A stretch of 64,000 nt of DNA from Citreicoccus inhibens (GTDB lineage: Bacteria; Myxococcota; Myxococcia; Myxococcales; Myxococcaceae), in contig NZ_JAHNZT010000004.1 of assembly GCF_019039035.1 (NCBI RefSeq), positions 62,001 to 126,000 of the forward strand. The letters run 5' to 3'. Made by a program: the position numbers and the translations under genes. Under the pieces are notes generated by a model, which saw only the letters and a list, made by a program, of their open reading frames with translations, was not told the DNA's origin and did no database searches. Positions 35,952-44,115 of the stretch are shown piece by piece (position 1 is the stretch's first letter; the number at the start of each line of letters is the position of its first letter).

Positions 35952-37328
35952 TCAGCGATTGAACGGCGTCTCCTGGATCCAGTTGAACCCTCGACTCACG
36001 AGGAGGAAGCGCGACTCGTCCACCTTGCGCAGCCGGACGGCGATGGGGGTGTCCCGGACCGTGCCCACCATCAAGAGGTGCTCCGCATCCATGACCGTGT
36101 AGTGGAAGCTCAGCGAGGTCGCGGTGGGACCCGAGCCGTCGCGCAGGACGAGCGACTGTGCCTGGGGATCCATCTCGGCGGTGAAGCGCAGCATCGCGTC
36201 CCCCACCGTCCGGACCCACACGCGATTGCGCAGGACGACGGCGACGTAGCGCCAGGGTAGCGGGCCCTCGCGCAGCATCAAGGCGGGGGCCTGTCCCTCG
36301 GACGGCACGGACTCCACCTCGTAGAGCCCGTAAAGCGGGGGCTTGGGAGCCGCCTCGCCGTACTGGGTGCGGAAGTCCAAGGCCTCGCCCACGTTGGTCC
36401 ACACCAACCACCCGACCACGAGGAGCTTCAGTCCTCGCAGGCCCCATGTCTCTCGCGCCGAGAAGACGAAGGGCGGCGCCAGCGCCACGGCGCGCGTCGC
36501 GCGGTTCAGCACCAGCACGTCCGCCAGCCGGCGCAGGTCCGGCAGCAGCAGGAGCACGGCGAACAACAGCAGGTGCGAGGAGTAGATCTTGACCGGGACG
36601 TCGTAGAAGAAGTTGAGCGCCACCACGTTGGACATGACGCCCACGACGACCAGCGCTCCCAGCGTGGTGGTGCGGCGCGAGAACAGCAACAACCCGCCCA
36701 GCACCTCGGCGCTGCCGGTGAAGAGGTTGTAGCCGGTGGAGTACCCCATGAAGGTCCACAAGAGGCCCATGGGCGACAGCTCTCCCAGCGGCTCCATCAA
36801 GCGCCCGGGGCTCGGCGCGGGGAACTGCAACTTGATGACCTTCGCCATGCCGTAACTGAGCATCGCGGCGGCGAGCACGTAGCGCACCAACGTGCGCAGC
36901 ACGTCATGGGCTTTCACATACTGGGGGCGGCGCCAATCCCAGACAGACCACGCCGCGGTCACGGCGCCCGCCAGCGTGAGGTACAGCAGCAACTGCACGT
37001 AGTTGTACGTGGTGTCGCCACTGCCGTTCTGGAAGGTGGTGATGTCCGCCCCCAGGCGCAGCACGTGCTTCCCGAGCCACGGCACCACGACGTGCCAGAC
37101 CTGGTCATTGAGGAACCGGGAGACGAGGTCTCCGCTCGGCAGCGACTCCATCAACAAGGAGAAGCCGTAGAGACAGACGTAGGCGCACGCGAAGCGGAAG
37201 GCGAGGCGGCTCGCGAGGCTCCACGCAGGCGGAGGCGCGGGCTGCGGGGGCTCCAGGGGGGCGGACTCCCCTCCTGCGTGAACAGCGGTGGGCTCGAGAC
37301 CGACGGGCTGCGGCACGGCAGGGGTCAT
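35952..37328 (-). CDS. DoxX-like multi-pass membrane protein
   Basis: 458 residues from the ATG after CAGGAGC. A proline-rich cytoplasmic lead (about 30 residues) is followed by about seven membrane spans between 45 and 310 (FRFACAYVCLYGFSLLM, YVQLLLYLTLAGAVTAAW, GALVVVGVMSNVVALNFFYD, SHLLLFAVLLLLPDLRRLAD). The pattern KVIKLQFPAPSPGRLMEPLG then LFTGSAEVLGGLLLFSRRTT resembles DoxX-type four-helix units. The last 130 residues are a soluble beta-rich part ending SRGFNWIQETPFNR. Function unknown; related proteins occur beside redox or envelope genes. Confidence 0.75.
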   Translation of the reverse strand: MTPAVPQPVGLEPTAVHAGGESAPLEPPQPAPPPAWSLASRLAFRFACAYVCLYGFSLLMESLPSGDLVSRFLNDQVWHVVVPWLGKHVLRLGADITTFQNGSGDTTYNYVQLLLYLTLAGAVTAAWSVWDWRRPQYVKAHDVLRTLVRYVLAAAMLSYGMAKVIKLQFPAPSPGRLMEPLGELSPMGLLWTFMGYSTGYNLFTGSAEVLGGLLLFSRRTTTLGALVVVGVMSNVVALNFFYDVPVKIYSSHLLLFAVLLLLPDLRRLADVLVLNRATRAVALAPPFVFSARETWGLRGLKLLVVGWLVWTNVGEALDFRTQYGEAAPKPPLYGLYEVESVPSEGQAPALMLREGPLPWRYVAVVLRNRVWVRTVGDAMLRFTAEMDPQAQSLVLRDGSGPTATSLSFHYTVMDAEHLLMVGTVRDTPIAVRLRKVDESRFLLVSRGFNWIQETPFNR

Positions 37329-37383
37329 GGGACGCTCCTGGCGCAAGCATAGTCAGCCGCGCCAGCGCACCCAATGACACCCT

Positions 37384-37701
37384 TCAACCCGCATCATTCG
37401 TGAACAACCACATCAGGTGCTCCGCGAACTGCGGAAGCGTCTTCACCTCGGGTGGCGCGGCGAGATAGTATTTGCGCTCGTAATCCTCGACGTCGCCGGG
37501 GCCCAGCGCGCGGTCACCCACGTCGAGGCTCACGTCATAGAGCTGCTTGAACTTCTCGATGTCGAACGGCTCACGCCCCGACGTGGCGCGCGCCTGACGG
37601 ATCGCGGCCCGCTCTTCCTCACGGCGCTTGTCGCGGGCCTGCCGCAGCTCCTTGAGGGTCTCCTCGGCGGTCTTCGGTACGAACTTTCCTTCAGTCGTCA
37701 T
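37384..37701 (-). CDS. small hypothetical protein downstream of zeta-toxin gene
   Basis: 105 residues; N-terminal half strongly charged and helical (ETLKELRQARDKRREEERAA), C-terminal half mixed (KQLYDVSLDVGDRALGPGDV, LPQFAEHLMWLFTNDAG). It begins 34 bases after the zeta-domain gene on the same strand, so both are likely co-transcribed. I recognise no family. Size and position suit an antitoxin or immunity protein (epsilon antitoxins are about 90 residues and helical), but this is inferred from context only. Confidence 0.6.
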   Translation of the reverse strand: MTTEGKFVPKTAEETLKELRQARDKRREEERAAIRQARATSGREPFDIEKFKQLYDVSLDVGDRALGPGDVEDYERKYYLAAPPEVKTLPQFAEHLMWLFTNDAG

Positions 37702-37735
37702 GGCTGTTCCCAGTCGTTGAGCCCGTCACCGTCGC

Positions 37736-39448
37736 TCATTGTTTCGAGTGCGCATCCAAGGCCTGGTCGAGTGTCTTGCCTTGGTAGGCCTCGAGCGACA
37801 CACGCGTCTTCTCCGCCACGGCGTCCGCACCCGGGAAGCCCTGCGCCTTGATGCCATCCACCTGCTTCTTGATGAACGCGGTGTCGATGACCGTCGCCTT
37901 CACCTGGGCGATGTCCTGGCTTGGATCCGCCCCGACAGCCTGGTCGAACAGCGCCTGCTTCTTGGCGGTATCCGGCCCGAGCCACTTGCCGTCGCGCTTC
38001 TCCGCGACCAGGGTCTGCTGCCCCTGCGCATCCGTCACGTAGAGCTTGTAGTCGGTGATCTGCTTGTTCTCGATGACGCCCTGGAAGCGACCTTCCTCGG
38101 GGCCATCCTCCCGCCCCAGGAGCAGGTCCTGCCGATACTGGCGCACCCCGCTGAAGCCGCCGCCGACAGGCGCGAAGGGAACCAAGGGGTCCGCGGTGCC
38201 CGGCTTGCGGGTGAGCACGCGGACGCAGGAGGTCTCCAGCGGGACCTCCAGGTCGATGAGCTTGAGCTTCCGGGTCCCGATGGCCTTGAGCAGCTGCGGG
38301 ATGTCGTTCGCGCCCGCGAAGCGCTTGTCCAACACGAGCGAGCTGTCCGGCTTGGCGAGCATCGCCCGCTCCACGCGCTGGGACATCGCCGAGCCCTCCC
38401 AGTGGGACTGCTGGGTGCTGATCTTCCCCGCGTGCGCGGCGACGAGCTGCGCCTTGATGGGGTCCGGGTTCATCGCGCCCCGCGTCTCCCCATCCGAGTC
38501 CAGCACCTTCTTGCTCAGCTCGGGGTCCTTCTTGACGGTCGTGCTCTTGCCGGAGGCGGTGTTGCCGCGCAAGGCATAGACGACCCCCGTCTCGCCATGC
38601 TCCGCGATGCGCGCGGACAGCTTCTCGGCGTGGCCCACTTCCTTCCCGACAATCTCGTCCTGGAGCGCGAGGCGCTCGGGGATCCAGTTCGAGCGGTCGA
38701 TCATGAACGAGGACAAGTCCTTGGTGGGCAGCTCCTTCAGGGTGAAGGCCTCATGGGACTCCACCTTGCCGCCCGAGTGCTCCAGGATGGCCTGACGGGC
38801 CGCATAGGTCCCGGGCGCGGTCCCCGTGGGGTCCGCCTTCTTGAGCTTCCCCAAGAGTTCCTTCGCGTTGTCCGGCGTCACCTTCTCCGTGGTGACCTTG
38901 CCTTCGAAGGTCAGCGTGATTTCGCGGCCCTTCGTCGCGAAGCTCGCGCCCGCTCCCGAGGCCGCGCGGGTCCGGCCCAACGACAGACTCCGGGCGATGT
39001 GCTGCTCGGGCCTGGCCGCCTCGACCAGCGGGTGGGGATTCGCCTTGTCGCTGAAGCTGGAGCCCTGCGTCTTGGCTTGCGCCGCCTTTCCCGCAGCCTC
39101 CGCATGGGATGTGGCCCTGGTGGCGGCGACCTGCGCGGTCTTGACGTGGGCCTGGAGCTGCGCGAGGGGCTCAGCGCCCACGCTCTCGGGGGGAGCCTTC
39201 TTCGCCTCTTCGAGCGCGGCCTTGGCCTGGTCGAGCGCGGCGTGGGCCTGCTTCGCGGCGTCCGCCGCCGCCTTGGCCGCCGCGCTCGCGTCCTCGGGAG
39301 TGCGGGCCTTCTTCGTCGCGTCGAGCGCGGCGCGGGCGGTCTCCTCCGCTTTCGTCGCGTGCTCGGCGGCGGTGTGCCCTTGGGCGAGCGCCGGGTGGGA
39401 CGAGGCGTTCTGCACTGGCTTCGTGTTGCCACCGCCCTCGATTCTCAT
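37736..39448 (-). CDS. zeta-toxin-domain protein with alanine-rich helical N-terminus
   Basis: 570 residues from the ATG after GCAGGAGCG. Residues about 20-135 are Ala/Lys-rich helical repeats (AEETARAALDATKKA, ASAAAKAAADAAKQAHAALD), probably coiled coil. Residues about 160-280 are an unassigned linker domain. From about 285 there is a P-loop kinase of zeta/PezT type: Walker A RGNTASGKSTT with K301, then LDSDGETRGAMNPDPIKAQL and HWEGSAMSQRVERAML. Zeta toxins phosphorylate UDP-GlcNAc and block peptidoglycan synthesis. The long N-terminal helical region suggests a delivered polymorphic toxin or a surface-associated effector rather than a plain plasmid addiction toxin. Confidence 0.75.
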   Translation of the reverse strand: MRIEGGGNTKPVQNASSHPALAQGHTAAEHATKAEETARAALDATKKARTPEDASAAAKAAADAAKQAHAALDQAKAALEEAKKAPPESVGAEPLAQLQAHVKTAQVAATRATSHAEAAGKAAQAKTQGSSFSDKANPHPLVEAARPEQHIARSLSLGRTRAASGAGASFATKGREITLTFEGKVTTEKVTPDNAKELLGKLKKADPTGTAPGTYAARQAILEHSGGKVESHEAFTLKELPTKDLSSFMIDRSNWIPERLALQDEIVGKEVGHAEKLSARIAEHGETGVVYALRGNTASGKSTTVKKDPELSKKVLDSDGETRGAMNPDPIKAQLVAAHAGKISTQQSHWEGSAMSQRVERAMLAKPDSSLVLDKRFAGANDIPQLLKAIGTRKLKLIDLEVPLETSCVRVLTRKPGTADPLVPFAPVGGGFSGVRQYRQDLLLGREDGPEEGRFQGVIENKQITDYKLYVTDAQGQQTLVAEKRDGKWLGPDTAKKQALFDQAVGADPSQDIAQVKATVIDTAFIKKQVDGIKAQGFPGADAVAEKTRVSLEAYQGKTLDQALDAHSKQ

Positions 39449-39644
39449 CACGCGCTCCTGCCTGTGAGGCGACCCACCTCGGGCCGGCGTGGGGAGAGCG
39501 CCAACCCGAGGCCGCGACATCATTCCTGCTGGCAGGGGCATTGTCGCGGGGGAAACATCGGGAGGTTCCCCGCGCGGACGCGGGTGTCGTCCGTTCACCA
39601 CTTCACTTCACCCGGGGTTGCTCACGCGACGGCGTGTCCCGGAC

Positions 39645-40496
39645 CTAATCCGGGGCACCGGCCCGAGGCGCCGGGGCGAGCCATTGGCGCAGGGCTCCCG
39701 GCGCGACCGCGCGATAGATGGTGCCGTGGGTGAGGTCCGGCCGAGGCTCGTACCGCCACCGCAAGCCGGGCGAAGCATGGGCCTTCAGCGCCTCCGCCAG
39801 GCGCGCGGCCTGGGGCGCGATGGTGTCCTCATCCGCGGAGGCCAGGTAGAGCGCGCCGCGAGGGCCGGGCTGACGCGCGAGGCGCTCGGCGGCCTTGCGG
39901 ACCAGTTCGTCGCGGTTCCACCACAGGCTCGGACTCAAGGCGATGTAGCTGTCGAACAGCGTGGGCTCGAGGAAGAAGGTCTCGACGATGAACAGGCCGG
40001 CGAGCGACTCGCCGATGATGGCCCGCTCCTCGGTCACGCGGTAGCGCTGGCGCACCTGCGGCATCAGCTCGTCGCGGATGAAGCGACGGAACGCGGCCGA
40101 GCCCCCCACGCGCGGAGCAATCTTGCGATCCTCGGCCACGCGCGTCGGGCCCGTCATGTCGCGGCGACGCTCGGTGTTCTCGATGCCCACCACGATGAAC
40201 GGCCGCAGCTCACCCGCGCGGATGCCCGCGTCCACGGTGGCGGCGACGTGCGGGAAGTCCTCCTGCTCTCCGCCGTCCGGCATGTACAGGACGGGATAGC
40301 GGGTGGTGGCTCCGGGCGCGTCGTAGCCCGGCGGCAGATAGACGAGGATGTGCCGCTGCTCCTTGAGCACGGTGGAGGTGAGCGTCAGCGACCCATGCGG
40401 CGGCGCCTGCTCGGCGGGGGGCTCCACGGCGGGCTCCGCGTGGGCCAGCGCCCCCATCATGAGCAGCAAGGACAAACACCAACGCGACGACGGCAT
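39645..40496 (-). CDS. secreted esterase, alpha/beta hydrolase (IroE/Fes-like)
   Basis: 283 residues from ATG (a GTG one codon upstream is possible). Signal peptide SSRWCLSLLLMMGALAHA. The D-type esterase pattern is HILVYLPPGYDAPG, YPVLYMPDGGEQEDF, then the nucleophile S164 in AIIGESLAGLFIVETFF. The acid and His follow in YLASADEDTIAP and LTHGTIYRAVAPGALRQWL. This group cleaves enterobactin-type trilactones or other esters. With its signal peptide it acts in the periplasm or outside. The substrate is unknown. Confidence 0.88.
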   Translation of the reverse strand: MPSSRWCLSLLLMMGALAHAEPAVEPPAEQAPPHGSLTLTSTVLKEQRHILVYLPPGYDAPGATTRYPVLYMPDGGEQEDFPHVAATVDAGIRAGELRPFIVVGIENTERRRDMTGPTRVAEDRKIAPRVGGSAAFRRFIRDELMPQVRQRYRVTEERAIIGESLAGLFIVETFFLEPTLFDSYIALSPSLWWNRDELVRKAAERLARQPGPRGALYLASADEDTIAPQAARLAEALKAHASPGLRWRYEPRPDLTHGTIYRAVAPGALRQWLAPAPRAGAPD

Positions 40497-40606
40497 CACA
40501 GCAGGCTCCTCGGGTGGATTCTCGAGAACGACCCGGAGTGTAGACCCATGGACCCCGACAAGCTCCGTGCTTGTTTCGCACCACGACCGGGCGACATCAT
40601 CGCGGC

Positions 40607-41035
40607 ATGAACAAGGTCGAGCTGTTTCACGCGGTGGCCCAGATCTTCCAGTTGGCGGGGCCCCTCGTGAGTGGAGGCATCCTGGGCCTCCTCCACAAGA
40701 AGTACGCGCTGCCCAAGATGACCGAGTTCCTCCAGGAGCGTGCCTGGCTGCTGTACTCGCCCCTCAACGTGGCGATGAACATCGTCTTCATCCTCGTGAC
40801 CCTCGGCGTCGCCGTGGCGAGCCACGAGTCGAACGTGGCGGCGACGCTCGCCTGGGCGGCGGCGCATCCCTCGGCGATGCCAGTTGCCCTCTCGCCCGAG
40901 TTGCTGCGGATCGCCTTCTACGCCTCGACGTTCCTCTGCGGTCACGCGCTCGGAGCCTTCCCCACCGAGCCCCCCGAACCGATGGAGCGCACGGCTGCCT
41001 CTCCCCTCGGCGCTCGCGCCAAGGGCTCCTCCTGA
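40607..41035 (+). CDS. small membrane-associated hypothetical protein
   Basis: 142 residues from an ATG in MNKVELFHAVAQIFQLAGPL. Two or three hydrophobic segments are seen: around 10-28, 52-70 (VAMNIVFILVTLGVAVASHE) and 98-115 (ELLRIAFYASTFLCGHALGA). The tail is proline/serine-rich and likely disordered. No family is recognised. It is divergent from the esterase gene and 96 bases ahead of the radical SAM gene on the same strand. Confidence 0.65.
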   Translation: MNKVELFHAVAQIFQLAGPLVSGGILGLLHKKYALPKMTEFLQERAWLLYSPLNVAMNIVFILVTLGVAVASHESNVAATLAWAAAHPSAMPVALSPELLRIAFYASTFLCGHALGAFPTEPPEPMERTAASPLGARAKGSS

Positions 41036-41131
41036 CACGAGTCCCCTGAACCGGGCGCGCCCTCACGCGGAGCCTGTCAGGTTCGCGGGGCTCGGGCTGT
41101 AGGGGACCGCTGCACTCGCTGGAGGAACTCC

Positions 41132-43180
41132 GTGACACCGCTCCCCGACTGGCGTCCCCACGCACTGGATGGCGCCTTGCTGTGGTTCCACCCGCGCACG
41201 GGCACGCACCTGCGCATCGACAGTCCGGGCACCCGCCACCTGCGACGCCGGGCCCCACGGCTGGTCCTCTTCGGCATCACCAACGCGTGCAACCTGACCT
41301 GCGGCTTCTGCTCCCGGGACCGCGCGGCGCGGAGTGACTGGACCCCGGACTCGGCCTTCGACGTCCTCTGCGGACTGGCCCGGGCTGGCACGCTGGAGGT
41401 CGCGTTCGGCGGCGGTGAGCCGCTGGCGTTCCGAGGCTTCGACACCCTCGTGGAGCGCCTCGCCACCGAGACGCCGCTGGCCGTCCACCTCACCACGAAC
41501 GGCACGCTGCTGAGCGACGAGCGGCTGGCGCGACTGGCCCCGCACCTCGGCGAGGTGCGCGTGTCGCTCTACGAGGACAACGCCTGGGAGGAGACCGTCC
41601 AGCGACTCGCGCGCGCGGGAGCGACGTTCGGCGTGAATGTCCTCGCCACGCCCGAGCGCCTGGGCGTGCTGCCCGCGATGCTGCGCCGGCTGCGCGACCT
41701 GGGCTGCCGCGACGTGGCGCTCCTGCGCTACGTGGGGCCCGACGCGCGGCTCCACCTGAACGCACGCGACGAGGCGCGACTCACGCAAGCGGTCGCAGCG
41801 AGTCCACTCCGGACCCGCCTGTCTGTCTGCTTCGGCGACGCGCTCGTCGAGGTGCCCCGACTGTTCGAGGGTGACTGTGGCGCGGGCCTCGACTTCGTCA
41901 CCCTCACCTCGCAGCGGGAGCTCAAGGCCTGTTCCTTTCAAGCCCGAGGCATCCCCATCGCCTCGGCGCAAGACGTGCTCGCCGCGTGGGCCCAGCGCCC
42001 GGACACGCTCGCCTCCGCGGCCCCCTTGCGTGGCTGCGCGCGGGCGGGTGCTCCTCCCGCGGCGTCCCTGACTCCAGGCGTGCGCGTGTGGCAGGGGTAC
42101 TCCGGGAACAACAGCGGCGACTGTCTCCTGGTGGGCCGCTTCGAGTCCGCGCAGCAGGCCTCGGACCTGGTGGACGCCCTCGCACTGCCCCTGGGCTCGA
42201 ATCCTCGCGGCTATCCTGAGCCGTGGCTGCGATTGCTGGAGGCCGAGGGCATCCACGTCACCGAAGACGAGACGCCCCCCGAGGCCCTCTTCTCCGTCGG
42301 GCAGACCGTCATGCTCTACACCGACATGACGCTGAACGATGACTTCCCTTCCCTGCGGCGGCTCGTCTGGAAGCGCGGCGGACGGGAGGTCCACTCCTCC
42401 ATCCATGGACACGGGCAGACCTCCTTGGCGGTGGGCTTCACCGCCAGCTCCGAGCGCGCGCTCGAGGCACTGGAGGTCCAACTGGCCGCGGAGGACGTGG
42501 GAGACTTCGCCACGGAGTCCTCGGCGTCGGTCCTCTTCGGCGTCGTCCCCTTCTCCATTGCCACGGACCACAGCGAGGCCCTGCTCCCGCGGGTCGAGTG
42601 GCTGAAGGCCCTGGCCGAGCGACATGACGCGCGCCTCGCCGCGGAGCTGGTGGATGCGCCCGACGCGGCACTGCTGCCGCTGCGGCTCGCCATCCAACGC
42701 CAGCCCGAGGGCCCCGAGCGCCTGTGGCTCAAGTTCAAGGGTGAGGACTCGGCGACGCGCTTTGGGAAGAACCTCCGCGGTGACTTTCGGGTGGCCGGGC
42801 AGCACATCCTCGTCGAAGCGCCCCACATCGGAGCGCGGCTGGGACAGCTCGCCCTGAAACACGGCGGCACCGCGCGACTCCTCACCAGCCATCGCATCGA
42901 GGTGGCGGCGTTCTTCTGGAACACGAAGCGCGAAACCGCCGAGCTCACGTCCCTGCTGCGGCCCTACTTGAAGCCCGAGGATCAGCTCACGGCCACGGCC
43001 GGTGCCAAACGGGTCACCCTCGCGGTCGAAACCCTCGAACCGCTGCGCGTGCTGCCCGCGCTCATCGAGCTGGGGACGCTGGTGGGTGAGAAGCCCTGGG
43101 TGCGGCTGGGCGCGGCGAATCCCCTCGCGGAGAGCCTGCGGCGCATCCGGCGGGAGCTGCTGCTCTCCAAGGGACGCTGA
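41132..43180 (+). CDS. radical SAM protein with large unassigned C-terminal region
   Basis: 682 residues from a GTG with GGAGGAAC in front. The 4Fe-4S/SAM motif is C53-x3-C57-x2-C60 in ITNACNLTCGFCSRDRAA, with FGGGEPLAFRGFDTLVE after it. The radical SAM core runs to about 240. Three more cysteines (FEGDCGAG, LKACSFQ, LRGCARAG, about 248-305) could bind an auxiliary cluster as in SPASM/twitch enzymes. Residues about 315-682 form another region beginning VWQGYSGNNSGDCLLVGRFE, with repeated alpha/beta units (HGQTSLAVGFTASSERALEA, FRVAGQHILVEAPHIGARLG). I cannot assign it. A ribosomally made peptide substrate is possible but none is seen beside it. Confidence 0.85.
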   Translation: MTPLPDWRPHALDGALLWFHPRTGTHLRIDSPGTRHLRRRAPRLVLFGITNACNLTCGFCSRDRAARSDWTPDSAFDVLCGLARAGTLEVAFGGGEPLAFRGFDTLVERLATETPLAVHLTTNGTLLSDERLARLAPHLGEVRVSLYEDNAWEETVQRLARAGATFGVNVLATPERLGVLPAMLRRLRDLGCRDVALLRYVGPDARLHLNARDEARLTQAVAASPLRTRLSVCFGDALVEVPRLFEGDCGAGLDFVTLTSQRELKACSFQARGIPIASAQDVLAAWAQRPDTLASAAPLRGCARAGAPPAASLTPGVRVWQGYSGNNSGDCLLVGRFESAQQASDLVDALALPLGSNPRGYPEPWLRLLEAEGIHVTEDETPPEALFSVGQTVMLYTDMTLNDDFPSLRRLVWKRGGREVHSSIHGHGQTSLAVGFTASSERALEALEVQLAAEDVGDFATESSASVLFGVVPFSIATDHSEALLPRVEWLKALAERHDARLAAELVDAPDAALLPLRLAIQRQPEGPERLWLKFKGEDSATRFGKNLRGDFRVAGQHILVEAPHIGARLGQLALKHGGTARLLTSHRIEVAAFFWNTKRETAELTSLLRPYLKPEDQLTATAGAKRVTLAVETLEPLRVLPALIELGTLVGEKPWVRLGAANPLAESLRRIRRELLLSKGR

Positions 43181-43245
43181 GCCGTGACGTGTCGGATGCC
43201 GCGGCCCGAACACCCACCCACACGTTCCCATCTTCTGGGTTGACA

Positions 43246-43259
43246 CCTTGGAGCCAAGG
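43246..43259. promoter_or_regulatory. palindrome upstream of carbonic anhydrase
   Basis: CCTTGG-AG-CCAAGG, perfect 6-base arms, 20 bases before the ATG and immediately after a TTGACA (43240-43245) that could be a -35. No good -10 at the right spacing, so whether this is operator or chance is unclear. Confidence 0.3.
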
Positions 43260-43278
43260 CGGGCATGCCAGGGCCGCC

Positions 43279-43929
43279 ATGCCATCCTACGAACAGCTGT
43301 TCGAGAACAACCGCCGCTGGGCCGCTGAGAAGACGAAGGGCGACCCCCAGTACTTCGAGCGCCTGTCCGCGGAGCACAATCCGGACTACCTCTACATTGG
43401 CTGCTCCGACAGCCGCGTCCCCGCCAACGAAATCATGGGCGTGGAGCCCGGCGAGGTGTTCGTCCACCGCAACGTGGCGAACCTGGTCAACAACGTCGAC
43501 CTGAACGTGATGGCGGTCATCAACTACGCCGTCCGCTACTTGTCGGTGAAGCACATCATCGTGTGCGGTCACTACGGCTGCCAGGGGGTGCGCGCCGCCA
43601 TGCAGCCGCGCGACCTGGGCATCCTCAACCCCTGGCTCCGCAACGTGCGCGACGTCTACCGCCTGCACAAGGCAGAGCTGGATGCGCTGGCGGACCAGGA
43701 AGCGCGCTACGCCCGGCTCGTCGAGCTGAACGTCACCGAGCAGTGCATCAGCATCATCAAGACCGCCGCCGTGCAGCGCTCCTACGTGAACGGGGGGTTC
43801 CCCACCGTGCATGGCTGGGTCTTCGACATGCGCACCGGGCACCTGAAGGACCTGCAACTCGACTTCCCCCAGCTCCTGCGCGGCGTGCAAGAGGTCTACA
43901 ACCTCACCGACAAGGACACGATCTTCTAA
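43279..43929 (+). CDS. can: beta-class carbonic anhydrase
   Basis: 216 residues from ATG of MPSYEQLFENNRRWAAEKTK. Zinc ligands are C42 (with D44 in YIGCSDSRVPANEIMG), H98 and C101 (CGHYGCQGVRAAM). It matches the CynT/Can type in length and motifs. It interconverts CO2 and bicarbonate in the cytoplasm, supplying bicarbonate for carboxylases such as propionyl- and acetyl-CoA carboxylase. It appears to be a single-gene unit followed by a GC-rich hairpin. Confidence 0.95.
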   Translation: MPSYEQLFENNRRWAAEKTKGDPQYFERLSAEHNPDYLYIGCSDSRVPANEIMGVEPGEVFVHRNVANLVNNVDLNVMAVINYAVRYLSVKHIIVCGHYGCQGVRAAMQPRDLGILNPWLRNVRDVYRLHKAELDALADQEARYARLVELNVTEQCISIIKTAAVQRSYVNGGFPTVHGWVFDMRTGHLKDLQLDFPQLLRGVQEVYNLTDKDTIF

Positions 43930-43931
43930 CG

Positions 43932-43953
43932 CCCGGGCCGCCCCTCGGCCGGG
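43932..43953 (+). terminator. possible terminator hairpin after carbonic anhydrase
   Basis: GC-rich near-palindrome CCCGGGCCG / CGGCCGGG with one bulged base, 3 bases after the stop codon. No T run follows; weak as an intrinsic terminator. Confidence 0.35.
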
Positions 43954-44115
43954 AGACGCGATCGTGCACTTCGGGCCATGCGCCTGGACATCCCTGGGTG
44001 TCCGGGCGCACTCGGGTCCTGCCGCGCCCCTGAGCGTGCAAGCAGCCACCTCGACGAGAGCAGCGCACGCGTCGTCCAGACATGGCAGCATGGATGCCGT
44101 CCGCCGCGGTCCGTC

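Noticed and set aside
41063..43285. 740-codon minus-strand frame opposite the radical SAM gene
   Set aside because: Low-information Arg/Gly/Gln-rich text; the plus strand has the CxxxCxxC motif and a ribosome binding site.
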